Positions 35,937 to 44,085 of a stretch of 64,000 nt of DNA are shown piece by piece. The stretch is from Paenibacillus faecis. Its GTDB lineage: Bacteria > Bacillota > Bacilli > Paenibacillales > Paenibacillaceae. Position 1 is the stretch's first letter. Each line of letters opens with the position of its first letter. A program made the translations under genes and the position numbers. The notes beneath the pieces were generated by a model. It was not told where the DNA came from. It worked only from the letters and a program-made list of their open reading frames with translations, and searched no databases. The DNA lies in NCBI RefSeq assembly GCF_008084145.1, contig NZ_VSDO01000002.1:992001-1056000 (forward strand), given 5' to 3'.

Positions 35937-36102
35937 AGCTCCATTACATGATGGATGGCATATTTATCCGCATCGCTTTTGATTTTCTTATAAAGCAGAT
36001 CTATGGCCTGATCTTCGGTGTATTTAAATTTTGGCTGCTTTCCTATGTAATTAAAGAGTGGTTTCCTCTCCCCTGAAAAGTTGTTTTTTCCTTCACGCGC
36101 GG
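35903..36102 (-). pseudogene. Fragment of an unrecognised gene on the opposite strand
   Basis: The minus frame ending at TGA 35905-35903 reads SAREGKNNFSGERKPLFNYI, GKQPKFKYTEDQAIDLLYKK, IKSDADKYAIHHVMELQLLE, LPGVSP. It is protein-like throughout but has no start codon before the upstream stop. It overlaps the end of the plus-strand relic, so a junction between two fragments probably lies near 35.9 kb. Family not recognised. Confidence 0.4.
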
Positions 36103-36171
36103 AAGGACGGATGATTTATATTTTTAGTGAAAAATGAATGCGATTACATCATCCTAAGGGGGCAAGGTTCA

Positions 36172-37566
36172 ATGAAGTTTAACAAGTGGGGCTTGGCGGG
36201 ACTGGCGCTGCTGTTGGCGGGCTCTTTGGCGGCCTGTTCATCCGGCGGCGACAAGACGGAACCCGACACGGCGGCGGCTAGCGCCGAAGGAAGCAAGACG
36301 AAGCTGACCTACTGGACGATCGACCGACACGATAGCGATTTTATTGAGCAGAAAGTGAAGGAGTACGAGGAAAAGAACCCCAATATCGATATCGAAATGA
36401 AGGTGATGGCCGATAACTACGCGCAGTCCGTGGAAATCGCGTTCGCCAGCAACCAGGCGCCGGATATTTTTCGGGTGGATACGGGAAATGTGCCGACCTG
36501 GGTGAAGCGCGGCTATTTGGAGCCGTTCGACGACTACATCTCGCCCGAGCTGAAAGAGAACTTCAAAAACGTGCTGATCGAAGAAAAGAACATGGTTGGC
36601 GGAAAAATCTACACGCTGCCGAATATCGGCCAGTTCTGGAGGCTGATCTACAACGTCGATCTGTTTGAAAAAGCAGGGATCGACGGGCCGCCGACGACGA
36701 TTGCCGAAATGGTCGAGGACGCCAAGAAGATCACGGCTGCAGGCAAGAACAGCGGAGCCTACGGTTTTGCCGGCAACTTCAAGAGCGCCAGCGGCTTTGA
36801 GCGGATCGCCTATCCGATCGTCTCACTGAGCACGAACACGGGAAACGAGGGCTTTAACTTCCAAACGGGACAGTTCGATTTTACCGTGTACAAAGAAGTG
36901 CTGCAGGCGCTGCATCAGATCCGTGCGGACGGCAGCATGCTGCCCGGCTCGGAATCGCTCGACATCGACCCGCTGCGCGCCCAGTTCGCGCAAGGGAAGA
37001 TCGGCATGTACTTCAACCACTCGGTGGAGCCGAGCGTGTATAAGACGCAGTTCCCGACGGACATTAATTGGGCCGTAGCCATGCCGCCGACGATCGACGG
37101 CAAACAAAACGGAGCCGACCAAGTCATCGCGGGCAGCTACCTGGCCATGAGCAAAAATTCCGAGCATAAAGAAGAGGCCTGGAAGTTCATCGAGTGGATG
37201 TACAGCGACGACGTGCAGGTCGCTTACCAGGAAGGCGGCTACGGCGTATCCGTCATCCCGTCCGTGGCGGCCAAAGCCAAAGCCCCGGACATCGCCGGCA
37301 TCGAGAATTTCCTGCCGACCGCGATGGACGGCATCTATCCCGCCACCCCGCTGGTCGCCACCGAAGGCCGCGTCGAAGGCACGAAGAAAGTGGACGTCTT
37401 CAACAAGTTTATTTTTGACGGCCAGGATTTGGACAAGGTGTTAAGCGATCTGAACGCGCGGTACAACGCCGCGCTGGAGAAAGCGAAAGCCGCGGGGGAC
37501 ACCACGATTGGAGCGGATCCGAGCTTTAACGCGGCGAATCTGCAGGGGTCGTTGGTGGAGAAGTAG
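36172..37566 (+). CDS. Extracellular sugar-binding lipoprotein
   Basis: CUT1 ABC-transporter substrate-binding protein, 464 residues, anchored outside the membrane by the lipobox LAGSLAACSS (Cys about 23). The family-1 solute-binding fold is visible from KLTYWTIDRHDSDFIEQKV through NQAPDIFRVDTGN and GYLEPFDDYIS to the hinge and C-terminal lobe (AWKFIEWMYSDDVQ). ATG at 36172 follows AAGGGGG. It probably serves the two permeases at 29.8-31.6 kb, though it is separated from the operon by 1.1 kb of repeats and relics. Decayed copies of its 3' end lie at 25340-25442 and 46531-46671. Confidence 0.9.
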   Translation: MKFNKWGLAGLALLLAGSLAACSSGGDKTEPDTAAASAEGSKTKLTYWTIDRHDSDFIEQKVKEYEEKNPNIDIEMKVMADNYAQSVEIAFASNQAPDIFRVDTGNVPTWVKRGYLEPFDDYISPELKENFKNVLIEEKNMVGGKIYTLPNIGQFWRLIYNVDLFEKAGIDGPPTTIAEMVEDAKKITAAGKNSGAYGFAGNFKSASGFERIAYPIVSLSTNTGNEGFNFQTGQFDFTVYKEVLQALHQIRADGSMLPGSESLDIDPLRAQFAQGKIGMYFNHSVEPSVYKTQFPTDINWAVAMPPTIDGKQNGADQVIAGSYLAMSKNSEHKEEAWKFIEWMYSDDVQVAYQEGGYGVSVIPSVAAKAKAPDIAGIENFLPTAMDGIYPATPLVATEGRVEGTKKVDVFNKFIFDGQDLDKVLSDLNARYNAALEKAKAAGDTTIGADPSFNAANLQGSLVEK

Positions 37567-37601
37567 GGAAGAATCACTCGAACAAAAGGAAAACAGCAAA
37601 A

Positions 37602-37638
37602 GAGGCGGGAATCCCCTGGGATGGGGTGTTCCTGCCTC
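37602..37638. terminator. Hairpin after the sugar-binding protein gene
   Basis: Arms GAGGCGGGAATCCCC and GGGGTGTTCCTGCCTC pair with two small bulges. The following A5-C-AA on the plus strand means the T-run lies on the minus strand side, so its role as terminator for the upstream gene is uncertain. Confidence 0.45.
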
Positions 37639-37685
37639 GAAAAACAACAAAAGCTGCCACTGCTGCGCTTTTAAGATCGAAAGCA

Positions 37686-37907
37686 ATGTCAACTCAAATA
37701 GATCAAAAGAATATTCGCCCGGTACACGGTGCTAAAAGATTACTTTCAGATTCGGGTATTATGATCGTTCCCCCACCCGAGAATCTACGCCCTCTTATCG
37801 ACCAAGAAATGAGAAAAATACGTTTGGATCTCATGGAGAAAATGGGTCAGGAAGCTTATGGTGAACGTATAAGACAAGCGAATGAAGAATTTGAACTTCT
37901 TCGCTGA
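37686..37907 (+). CDS. Hypothetical protein, 73 residues
   Basis: Short frame from ATG 37686. The product is soluble and charged, with a likely C-terminal helix (MRKIRLDLMEKMGQEAYGER, then IRQANEEFELLR). No clear ribosome binding site precedes the ATG; an extension to 37626 would overlap the preceding hairpin. A convincing terminator follows 25 nt after the stop, which favours a real or recently real gene. Family not recognised. Confidence 0.4.
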   Translation: MSTQIDQKNIRPVHGAKRLLSDSGIMIVPPPENLRPLIDQEMRKIRLDLMEKMGQEAYGERIRQANEEFELLR

Positions 37908-37931
37908 GATATAAAGAACTACGGTTTAGAC

Positions 37932-37966
37932 AAGACGCATTAGTGTATCCGATCGTCTTTTTTTAT
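37932..37966 (+). terminator. Rho-independent terminator
   Basis: Stem AAGACG/CGTCTT, T7 tail. Confidence 0.7.
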
Positions 37967-38133
37967 TGCCGGGATATCCTTCAGACACAGCCCCTCCACA
38001 CTTGGAAGCACCGGTATTTGGCTAAATACATCGGACCGTAGCCGCCGTCATTCTCGTGTCCTGCATGGCTCCCGTTCCTTTCTTTTGCTATGATTATGAT
38101 AGGTTATAGCGCGGTAAAATGGAGGGAGAACCG

Positions 38134-39186
38134 ATGGACGAGATGACGGCCATTAGGAAAGCGGTCGAAGGTTTGCGGGGAGACGAGTTAAAGGCGTATC
38201 TGAGGTTTCTGCTGGCTCAAATCAGCTTGCTGGATAAGAAAGAGTCGCAGCCTGCGGCGATTGCTGAGTTGATCGAACTTTACGACAATGTAGTGAGCGC
38301 CTCTAACCGGCGGGAGGCCGGGAAAATTTCGCCGGATGATACCCACGTCCATATCGTGGTCGGTCATTCTTTTGCGGGCAGTATGAAACAGGCATTGAGG
38401 CAAATCGGCTGGTCGGAAACACACAAAGTGATTGTTCTGGAGGAAGATTACGCGATCGGTCCGCTCGGTGATCTGGACTTGCCGAAAGGGCGTCAGGCGC
38501 GGATCGATTGGTTTCGCGACCATATTTCGGGCGGAGCCGAAGCCTACTCCTCGTTTGAGGAAGAGTATGAGGAGCTCTTGCGTCAAGTAGCGCAAATTCC
38601 CGAGCGGGCCGAAGTGGTGATCTGGGCCGCCGGCAACGCTTGCGAACAGATGGGCATGCGGCATGCGCTCCATCTGCTCAGCAATAAATCGAATGCCATT
38701 GCCGTATACAATGCTTGCGCCATTTGCGAGGAAATGTACAATCGACCGGATGCGTGGATTAAATACCGCCACTCGGGCGAAATTGTGCCGGACAAGCTTT
38801 GCGACGCGCTCGCCCGAATGGACGGCAGCGGGATGCTGGTCCCCCCTGACATCGAACGGCTGAGACAGGAGTGGCAAGCCCTCTCGGAACAAGCAAAAGT
38901 GTTGCGTATTTGGCGTGCCGGCACGGTGGTCGAGGTGCCTGCCGATAGCTACGATCAATATCTGCTGGAAAAGCTGGACCTTCTTCAGTCGCGTGCCGGC
39001 AATGACAGCTTTCTGAGAGCCGCCCGCCTGATCGGCGAGGCGATGGGCCATTGCGACCAAACTATCGGGGATGATTATTTTGAATATCGGCTGCGCACCT
39101 TGATTTATGACGGGGTGCTGGAAATCAAGGGCGTTCCCGCGGCAATGAGATATTACAGTGTCAGACGTAAAACGTCACTCGGATAA
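38134..39186 (+). CDS. DUF1835/DUF3658 domain protein
   Basis: Cytoplasmic protein of 350 residues. The DUF1835 domain starts near residue 70 with HIVVGHSFAGSMKQALRQIG and VIVLEEDYAIGPLGDL. A DUF3658-like C-terminal region (about 260-340) includes DSFLRAARLIGEAMGHCDQ and the final strand-rich GVLEIKGVPAAMRYYSV. These families are widespread in Bacillales with no known activity. ATG at 38134 has GGAGGGAG at 5 nt. Single gene. Confidence 0.75.
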   Translation: MDEMTAIRKAVEGLRGDELKAYLRFLLAQISLLDKKESQPAAIAELIELYDNVVSASNRREAGKISPDDTHVHIVVGHSFAGSMKQALRQIGWSETHKVIVLEEDYAIGPLGDLDLPKGRQARIDWFRDHISGGAEAYSSFEEEYEELLRQVAQIPERAEVVIWAAGNACEQMGMRHALHLLSNKSNAIAVYNACAICEEMYNRPDAWIKYRHSGEIVPDKLCDALARMDGSGMLVPPDIERLRQEWQALSEQAKVLRIWRAGTVVEVPADSYDQYLLEKLDLLQSRAGNDSFLRAARLIGEAMGHCDQTIGDDYFEYRLRTLIYDGVLEIKGVPAAMRYYSVRRKTSLG

Positions 39187-39297
39187 CGACCACTCCTTCA
39201 CAGGCAAGCACGTTCACTTCGTCGCAGGACGAACCACATTAAGTGACGGTCATACGCGTCGGCATGGCGATAAATGTCATGAAGAGAGGTTTGATTT

Positions 39298-39505
39298 GAA
39301 TTAAAGGGAATTCTTCCCGGTAATTTGGTACGTACGCGGCTGCAGAGGCGAATTAGCTGGAAAACCTCCCGCTAATTCGCCTGAAATGGCGTATATTGGC
39401 AATAGGGCCGCGAAATAGCTGGAGCTTTTCCAGCTAAATCTGATCGAAATGCCAAGAGCGGTACATTAACGGGAGGTTTTCCCGTTAATGATGTAGACTC
39501 CGACG
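39298..39505. repeat. Four-hairpin composite repeat, copy C
   Basis: Closest to copy B: starts GAATTAAAGGGAATTC, contains GAATTAGCTGG..CCCGCTAATTC, AATAGCTGG..CCAGCTAAAT, CATTAACGGG..CCCGTTAATG, and ends TAGACTCCGACG. In this copy the third and fourth palindromes are nearly perfect, which suggests selection or recent origin. Confidence 0.85.
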
Positions 39506-39720
39506 ACGGGACTCTATATCTACAACCCTATCACATCCTTGCCCAACGCCAATTCTTTAGTTCAACCTATAGAGATTCTTAAGGTAGGCGCCGGAGGGGC
39601 TGCGCATTCCGCCTTTCCTGCATTTAATTGCTTTGTCCGTCAGCGAGGGGCATGCCGTGGATCTGGGACAAGTAGCATCTTCGTATCATTGAAACGCATG
39701 ATCTATCTACGTTACCGGCT
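39506..39720. other. Intergenic stretch without recognisable gene
   Basis: No convincing coding frame or signal was found between repeat C and the broken flavodoxin gene. Confidence 0.5.
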
Positions 39721-40280
39721 TTACTGAAACGGCTGCTTCCTCAGATCCTTCGGCCGGAGTCCATTCTGCTTTGCTTTGCGGTGCCAGAAGAAATGGGTAG
39801 CGGACAAACGCCACAGCATACGCGGGAAGTTTGGCTGAATGAACAGCGATTCTGCACTGCTGCGGGTGAGGATAGCCGTGGAGAGCCGGGTCATCGCCTT
39901 GCCGAGATTCTTCAGGGGGCCTTTACCCAGCGGCACCTGTTTTAAGTTGTGGAACATCTCTCCTGCTCCGTGGCCAACTGCCATTCCAAAACGGAAGCCG
40001 CAGCGTATGCACCAGTTACTCACCATATCTGCTGCAAGGGTGCACTGACGCCCTTCGAAAAATCCATTATTAATTAGCGCATAAACGATGAGGTTCGGGT
40101 TTCCTGGCTCACTCTGCCGGTAATTCTCCAATTCGACCATCATCCGCAGCAGATGCGAAGGGATGGCGTCAAAATAGAGCGGAAATGCCAGCACGATGAC
40201 ATCGGCTTGAGCTTTTCCAGCAGAAATCCGGAGTTGCTTGGTCCACCCTTGGGACTGCCGTTAATCAGAGCAATTTTCAT
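39721..40280 (-). pseudogene. Second flavodoxin/FMN-reductase-like gene, internally deleted and frameshifted
   Basis: It opens at ATG 40280 with MKIALINGSPKGGPSNSGFL and LEKLK, the classical flavin-phosphate loop. It then jumps, in another frame, to ADVIVLAFPLYFDAIPSHLL and a normal C-terminal half ending LRKQPFQ at 39721. About 60-80 residues between are missing and the two parts are out of frame, so no intact protein can be made. The ATG overlaps the stop of the preceding gene (ATGA), showing that it was the coupled third gene of the TetR-flavodoxin operon. Confidence 0.75.
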
Positions 40281-40783
40281 GGCTGCACCTCCGTCAACTC
40301 GTGAAGCGTGTTGTGAAAAGAAACACTATATTGGGACGCATCCAAATTTTTTGCATTGGCCTGGGTCAATGCTTGTGCCGTGCGACGTTCCGCCTCCGTT
40401 ATTCCTTCTCCATAGAAATGGACCGAGAACTTGAATCGCTGCTTGTAGCGTTGCTGGTGATGGGTCTCACCGTCTTGGATTACAAAATAGGGCAGGATAT
40501 AGGGTAATGACCTGTTCAACACATTGCTGACGAATGGGCTGTAACCTCCATACACGTTGCGGCTGATTAGCACAAATTCATCGCAGGCGGCGAGCCGTTC
40601 GCCCATGTGCTTATAGGGGTCTTTAAGCACACAGGTTCCCGGAGTGCGGACCCAACAACCAAAGCAGCCTACACAATGACGAATGGTACCGGACTCTCCA
40701 ATGACTTCATCCGTATCCCTGCTGAAGCCGCTTAGCCAAGCATCATAATCATCGTTCGCCAGATCATGGACAATCAGTCTCAT
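40277..40783 (-). CDS. Flavodoxin-family protein with CxxCxxC motif
   Basis: Protein of 168 residues of the flavodoxin/NADPH-dependent FMN reductase superfamily. The recognisable core is HCVGCFGCWVRTPGTCVLKD (about residues 36-55), followed by DEFVLISRNVYGGYSPFVSN. The CVGCFGCW cysteines are typical of iron-sulfur flavoprotein-like members in Firmicutes. The first 20 residues are unusual for a complete flavodoxin fold. ATG at 40783 follows GGGAGGAAC and overlaps the TetR gene by 20 nt. Probable quinone or nitro-compound reductase partner under TetR control. Confidence 0.7.
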   Translation of the reverse strand: MRLIVHDLANDDYDAWLSGFSRDTDEVIGESGTIRHCVGCFGCWVRTPGTCVLKDPYKHMGERLAACDEFVLISRNVYGGYSPFVSNVLNRSLPYILPYFVIQDGETHHQQRYKQRFKFSVHFYGEGITEAERRTAQALTQANAKNLDASQYSVSFHNTLHELTEVQP

Positions 40784-41369
40784 TTGCTGTTCCTCCCGAT
40801 TGAAGAATGATTTGCCATACCTTTTGCCAATTGCCTGAATATCGAATGCCGCTACTGGATAGTAGGGATGCCACGCCGTGTACAAGCGACCAGTAAGCCA
40901 TCAGCATTGTGCCGTCCAGTTCAGGTGGAAGACCCAAACTGCGGAACAGCCGGTAGCCGGTTTGCCGGAATACCGCAAACGGCGGATAAGGGGGAACATC
41001 TTCCGCTCCTTCGTCTACCTGAATGATAATGCCCGATTGAAAAAATAAGAACGGAAGGTAGGTAGGATGCTGCTCGAAAAAAGCAATATAGGCGGTTCCA
41101 AGCTTTTCCATGGCCGACATGGGGTCGCTTTGCCCTTCAATGGACTCTTGTAGGGAAGCCGTGAACTGCTCGGTGACATGATCTGCCATGGCCGCCAACA
41201 GCTCCTGCATATCCTTGAAATGACTGTAAGGAGCAGCGTGACTGACACCGCATTTGGCTGCAATCTTACGCAAGGAGAAACCTCCTAACCCTTCCTTGCT
41301 AATTAGCTCAATGCCGGTTTCGATTAAGGTGTTACGTAAATCTCCATGATGATAGGGTTTAGGCTTCAA
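40764..41369 (-). CDS. TetR-family regulator with WHG-type C-terminal domain
   Basis: Regulator of 201 residues. The DNA-binding end reads PYHHGDLRNTLIETGIELIS, with helix-turn-helix FSLRKIAAKCGVSHAAPYSH. The C-terminal domain has the WSLVHGVASLL element that defines the WHG subgroup. It is first in an operon with the flavodoxin-like gene (20-nt overlap) and the broken second flavodoxin. Two perfect inverted repeats directly upstream are probable operators, so autorepression is expected. Confidence 0.85.
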   Translation of the reverse strand: MKPKPYHHGDLRNTLIETGIELISKEGLGGFSLRKIAAKCGVSHAAPYSHFKDMQELLAAMADHVTEQFTASLQESIEGQSDPMSAMEKLGTAYIAFFEQHPTYLPFLFFQSGIIIQVDEGAEDVPPYPPFAVFRQTGYRLFRSLGLPPELDGTMLMAYWSLVHGVASLLSSSGIRYSGNWQKVWQIILQSGGTANETDCP

Positions 41370-41390
41370 AAATATCGCTCCTTGCCTTAA

Positions 41391-41435
41391 CTTTACAATG
41401 TAAAGATAACTTTAAATCTTGACGCTGTCAAGATT
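41391..41435 (-). promoter_or_regulatory. Two inverted repeats, probable TetR operators
   Basis: CTTTACA-A-TGTAAAG at 41391-41405 is a perfect 15-bp palindrome. AATCTTGAC/GTCAAGATT with a 3-bp centre at 41415-41435 is a second perfect one. They lie 22 and 46 bp upstream of the TetR start, the usual place for TetR-family operators. Confidence 0.65.
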
Positions 41436-41517
41436 GGTGGCTGTCACGTCCGACTTGACAACGGATACGGATATCCAGCAGAATTGAATAAAGATGTCTA
41501 GAGGAGTATACGTAGTT

Positions 41518-42231
41518 ATGCAGGCAAAACACTATCAAGTCAAGCAGCGGTTAGCGGAAATGATTGATAACGGGGAACTGCGAATCGGCGAACGGATGCC
41601 TTCGGAGCTGGTGATGGCCAAGGAGTTCGGCGTCAGCCGCGAAACCTTCCGTTCGGCTGTTCGCGCGCTGGAGCAGGAAGGAAGGCTGCTCATCAAGCAC
41701 GGAGTGGGAACGTTCGTAATCCAGCCGCTGCCGCTCATCCCAAGTTCGCTTGAGAAGCTGTCGAGCATCGGCTCGATGATTCAGGCTGCCCGGTTGGATG
41801 AGGGCGAGGAACGCATTCGGCTCAAGACGGAGCGGTGCGCGCCGGAAGCTGCCCAAGTGCTGGGCATTCAGCCGGATGATCCGGTTATTACGCTGGAGCG
41901 GTTTCGTTCGGCCAACGGAGAGCCGGTTGCTTATTCAATCAACGTCATCCCCCGGCAGATCGCGGGGGATCGTTTCGATAACGGTCAGTTCGAAGGTTCG
42001 CTGCTGGAATTTTTCGAGAACCAGCTTGGCCGCAAGATCGTGACGGCCGATTCGGAAATCAGCGTACCGCTGCATATCGACCGCAATTGCCAGCGGCTTC
42101 TGCTGCACCCGCAAACGACCGTGCTGCTGCTGAAGCAGACTCATTATGACGAAGTCAATCAGCCTGTCCTGTACTCGCTGGATTATTTGCGCAACGATGT
42201 CTTCACGTTCCGCATAAGACGCACGATCTAG
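41518..42231 (+). CDS. GntR-family (HutC/UTRA) regulator
   Basis: Regulator of 237 residues. The N-terminal GntR winged helix contains LRIGERMPSELVMAKEFGVS and RETFRSAVRALEQEGRLLI. The UTRA effector domain spans about 85-235 (PVAYSINVIPRQIAGDRF.., QPVLYSLDYLRNDVFTFRIR). ATG at 41518 has GAGGAG at 10 nt; an ATG at 41494 is in frame but overlaps the putative operator. It probably controls the transporter operon that starts 155 bp downstream, with which it shares the decamer AAGATGTCTA. Confidence 0.88.
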   Translation: MQAKHYQVKQRLAEMIDNGELRIGERMPSELVMAKEFGVSRETFRSAVRALEQEGRLLIKHGVGTFVIQPLPLIPSSLEKLSSIGSMIQAARLDEGEERIRLKTERCAPEAAQVLGIQPDDPVITLERFRSANGEPVAYSINVIPRQIAGDRFDNGQFEGSLLEFFENQLGRKIVTADSEISVPLHIDRNCQRLLLHPQTTVLLLKQTHYDEVNQPVLYSLDYLRNDVFTFRIRRTI

Positions 42232-42243
42232 CCGATTTGACCG

Positions 42244-42288
42244 CGAAGAGCCCGTTCTGTTTCTACAGAGCGGGTTCTTTTGCTTTTA
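42244..42288 (+). terminator. Rho-independent terminator after gntR-type gene
   Basis: Stem GAAGAGCCCG/CGGGTTCTTT with an inner TCTG/CAGA pairing, then TGCTTTT. Confidence 0.8.
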
Positions 42289-42306
42289 CAAAACATATAA
42301 ATCGAT

Positions 42307-42358
42307 TTGACAGTCGGCGAATACTTTTACGTTACGATATTGGCAAAGATGTCTATAC
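42307..42358 (+). promoter_or_regulatory. Promoter/operator region of the Ugp-like operon
   Basis: TTGACA at 42307 is a good -35, but the best -10 candidates (TACGTT or TACGAT) give 15- or 20-nt spacers, so the promoter is not certain. AAGATGTCTA at 42346-42355 (followed by TAC) is repeated exactly at 41491-41500 ahead of the gntR-type gene, and is a candidate binding site for that regulator. Confidence 0.45.
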
Positions 42359-42386
42359 CTCTTGAAAAATGGGAAGGGAGTCCTGT

Positions 42387-43250
42387 ATGGGCTGGATAAA
42401 AAAAATAATCAAACCTTATTTGTTTATGTTGCCATGTTTGCTGTTTGTTATTTTGTTTACCTATTATCCGTTCGCCAAGACGGTCTACTTGGGATTTACT
42501 TTGGTTGATCTGAATGGAAACCCGGTTGAGTTTGTTGGGTTCGAAAACTTTATTAATCTTTTCAAAGATAAGATGTTGATCAATACCTTGTTAAATACGT
42601 TGGAATATACGGCGATAACGATTCCCGCTACATTTTTTATCAGTTTGGCTTTGGCGCTTTTGGCGGAAAAGAAGAGAAAAGGAAATCACATTTATCAAAT
42701 TATGTTCGCACTGCCCATGGCGGTATCCATGTCTTCGGCAGTCATGATATTCCAACTGCTTATGAATCCGACAATCGGTATGTTTAACTATTTGACGGGT
42801 TTAGGCATCGACTGGTTTGGCGATGAAAAATATGCGATGGTAGGCATTTCGATCCTTAGCGTGTGGATGGGACTCGGATTCAGCTTTTTGTTTTTGCTTG
42901 CGGCGCTCCGTAATGTGCCGTCAGAGTTGCTGGAGGCGGCGGATATGGAAGGCTGCAACTATTTTCAGAAGCTGGTAAGCATAAAAATGCCCTTAATCTC
43001 TCCCACGATTTTTTTCTTGATTTGTACGGATTTGATCGGTTCATTGATGGTTTTCGGTCCCGTATGGATTATCACGAAAGGGGGTCCTATGGGATCTACG
43101 GAGACGATGATGTACTGGATGTATATCGAGGCGTTTGAGAATGCGAAATACGGATACGGATCCGCCGTAGCGGTCTTAATCTTCGTCATTGTTATGCTGG
43201 TTACTTTGCTGAGCTTTGTATATGAGAAAAAAGGAGTTCATTACACATGA
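42387..43250 (+). CDS. ABC permease, UgpA-like
   Basis: Six-helix permease of 287 residues of the CUT1 class, most like glycerol-3-phosphate or sugar permease UgpA. The EAA loop reads SELLEAADMEGCNYFQKLVS. ATG at 42387 follows GGGAG at 7 nt. First gene of an operon with the second permease (ATGA-type overlap), an EEP phosphohydrolase and a binding protein. No ATPase gene is present. Confidence 0.88.
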   Translation: MGWIKKIIKPYLFMLPCLLFVILFTYYPFAKTVYLGFTLVDLNGNPVEFVGFENFINLFKDKMLINTLLNTLEYTAITIPATFFISLALALLAEKKRKGNHIYQIMFALPMAVSMSSAVMIFQLLMNPTIGMFNYLTGLGIDWFGDEKYAMVGISILSVWMGLGFSFLFLLAALRNVPSELLEAADMEGCNYFQKLVSIKMPLISPTIFFLICTDLIGSLMVFGPVWIITKGGPMGSTETMMYWMYIEAFENAKYGYGSAVAVLIFVIVMLVTLLSFVYEKKGVHYT

Positions 43251-44074
43251 TGAGATCCAGGTATGTACACAAGCTGTTCATGAACATTCTTTGTCTTCTT
43301 GTAGGATTGATTGTCTCCTTTCCGGTTATTTATTGCGTGGGAGTAAGCTTCATGAGCGCGTCTGACCTAAGCTCCTATCCTCCCAAGTTATTTCCAAGCA
43401 CCTTATATTGGGAGAATTACAAGACGGTGTTTACGTCCACGCCTATTCTTCTATTTATGTGGAACTCCTTTTTGATCGCGTCGATCGGAACGATCGGAAG
43501 ATTGATTACAAGCAGCTTAGCGGCGTACGCCTTTGCTTTCTTCGATTTTAAAGGCAAACATTTTTGGTTTCTGATTATTCTGGGAACGATGATGATTCCG
43601 GGCGATATGCTCATTATTACCAATTACATCACCGTAGCGAATATGAAATTAATCAACACCTATGCAGGCATTATGATTGTCATGATCGCCTCGGCCACGT
43701 TTATGTTTATGCTGCGGCAGCATTTCAAAACGATGCCTCGGGATTTCAGGGATGCCGCGTTTGTCGATGGCTGCGGGGACCTGCGTTTTTTTCTGAATAT
43801 CCTGCTGCCGATGTCCAGATCCGTATTGTCGTCCATATTTATCGCTTCTTTTATCGGGCTGTGGAATGCTTACTTGTGGCCTTTATTGGTTACCAACACC
43901 GAGCATATGAGAACCGTGCAGGTTGGAATTACTATGCTCCAGTTCGAAGAAAGCATGGTGTACGGTCCGGTAATGGCGGGGGTTACGGTCATTCTGATTC
44001 CATCGGTATTTATTTTCCTCGCATTCCAGAGGCAGTTGGTACAAGGGATTACATTTTCCGCAATTAAAGGATAG
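43247..44074 (+). CDS. ABC permease, UgpE-like
   Basis: Second permease, 275 residues, with EAA loop RDFRDAAFVDGCGDLRFFLN and the typical end QLVQGITFSAIKG. Start overlaps the previous stop by 4 nt, so the pair is translationally coupled and made in equal amounts. Confidence 0.88.
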   Translation: MMRSRYVHKLFMNILCLLVGLIVSFPVIYCVGVSFMSASDLSSYPPKLFPSTLYWENYKTVFTSTPILLFMWNSFLIASIGTIGRLITSSLAAYAFAFFDFKGKHFWFLIILGTMMIPGDMLIITNYITVANMKLINTYAGIMIVMIASATFMFMLRQHFKTMPRDFRDAAFVDGCGDLRFFLNILLPMSRSVLSSIFIASFIGLWNAYLWPLLVTNTEHMRTVQVGITMLQFEESMVYGPVMAGVTVILIPSVFIFLAFQRQLVQGITFSAIKG

Positions 44075-44085
44075 GAGGCGTTGAA

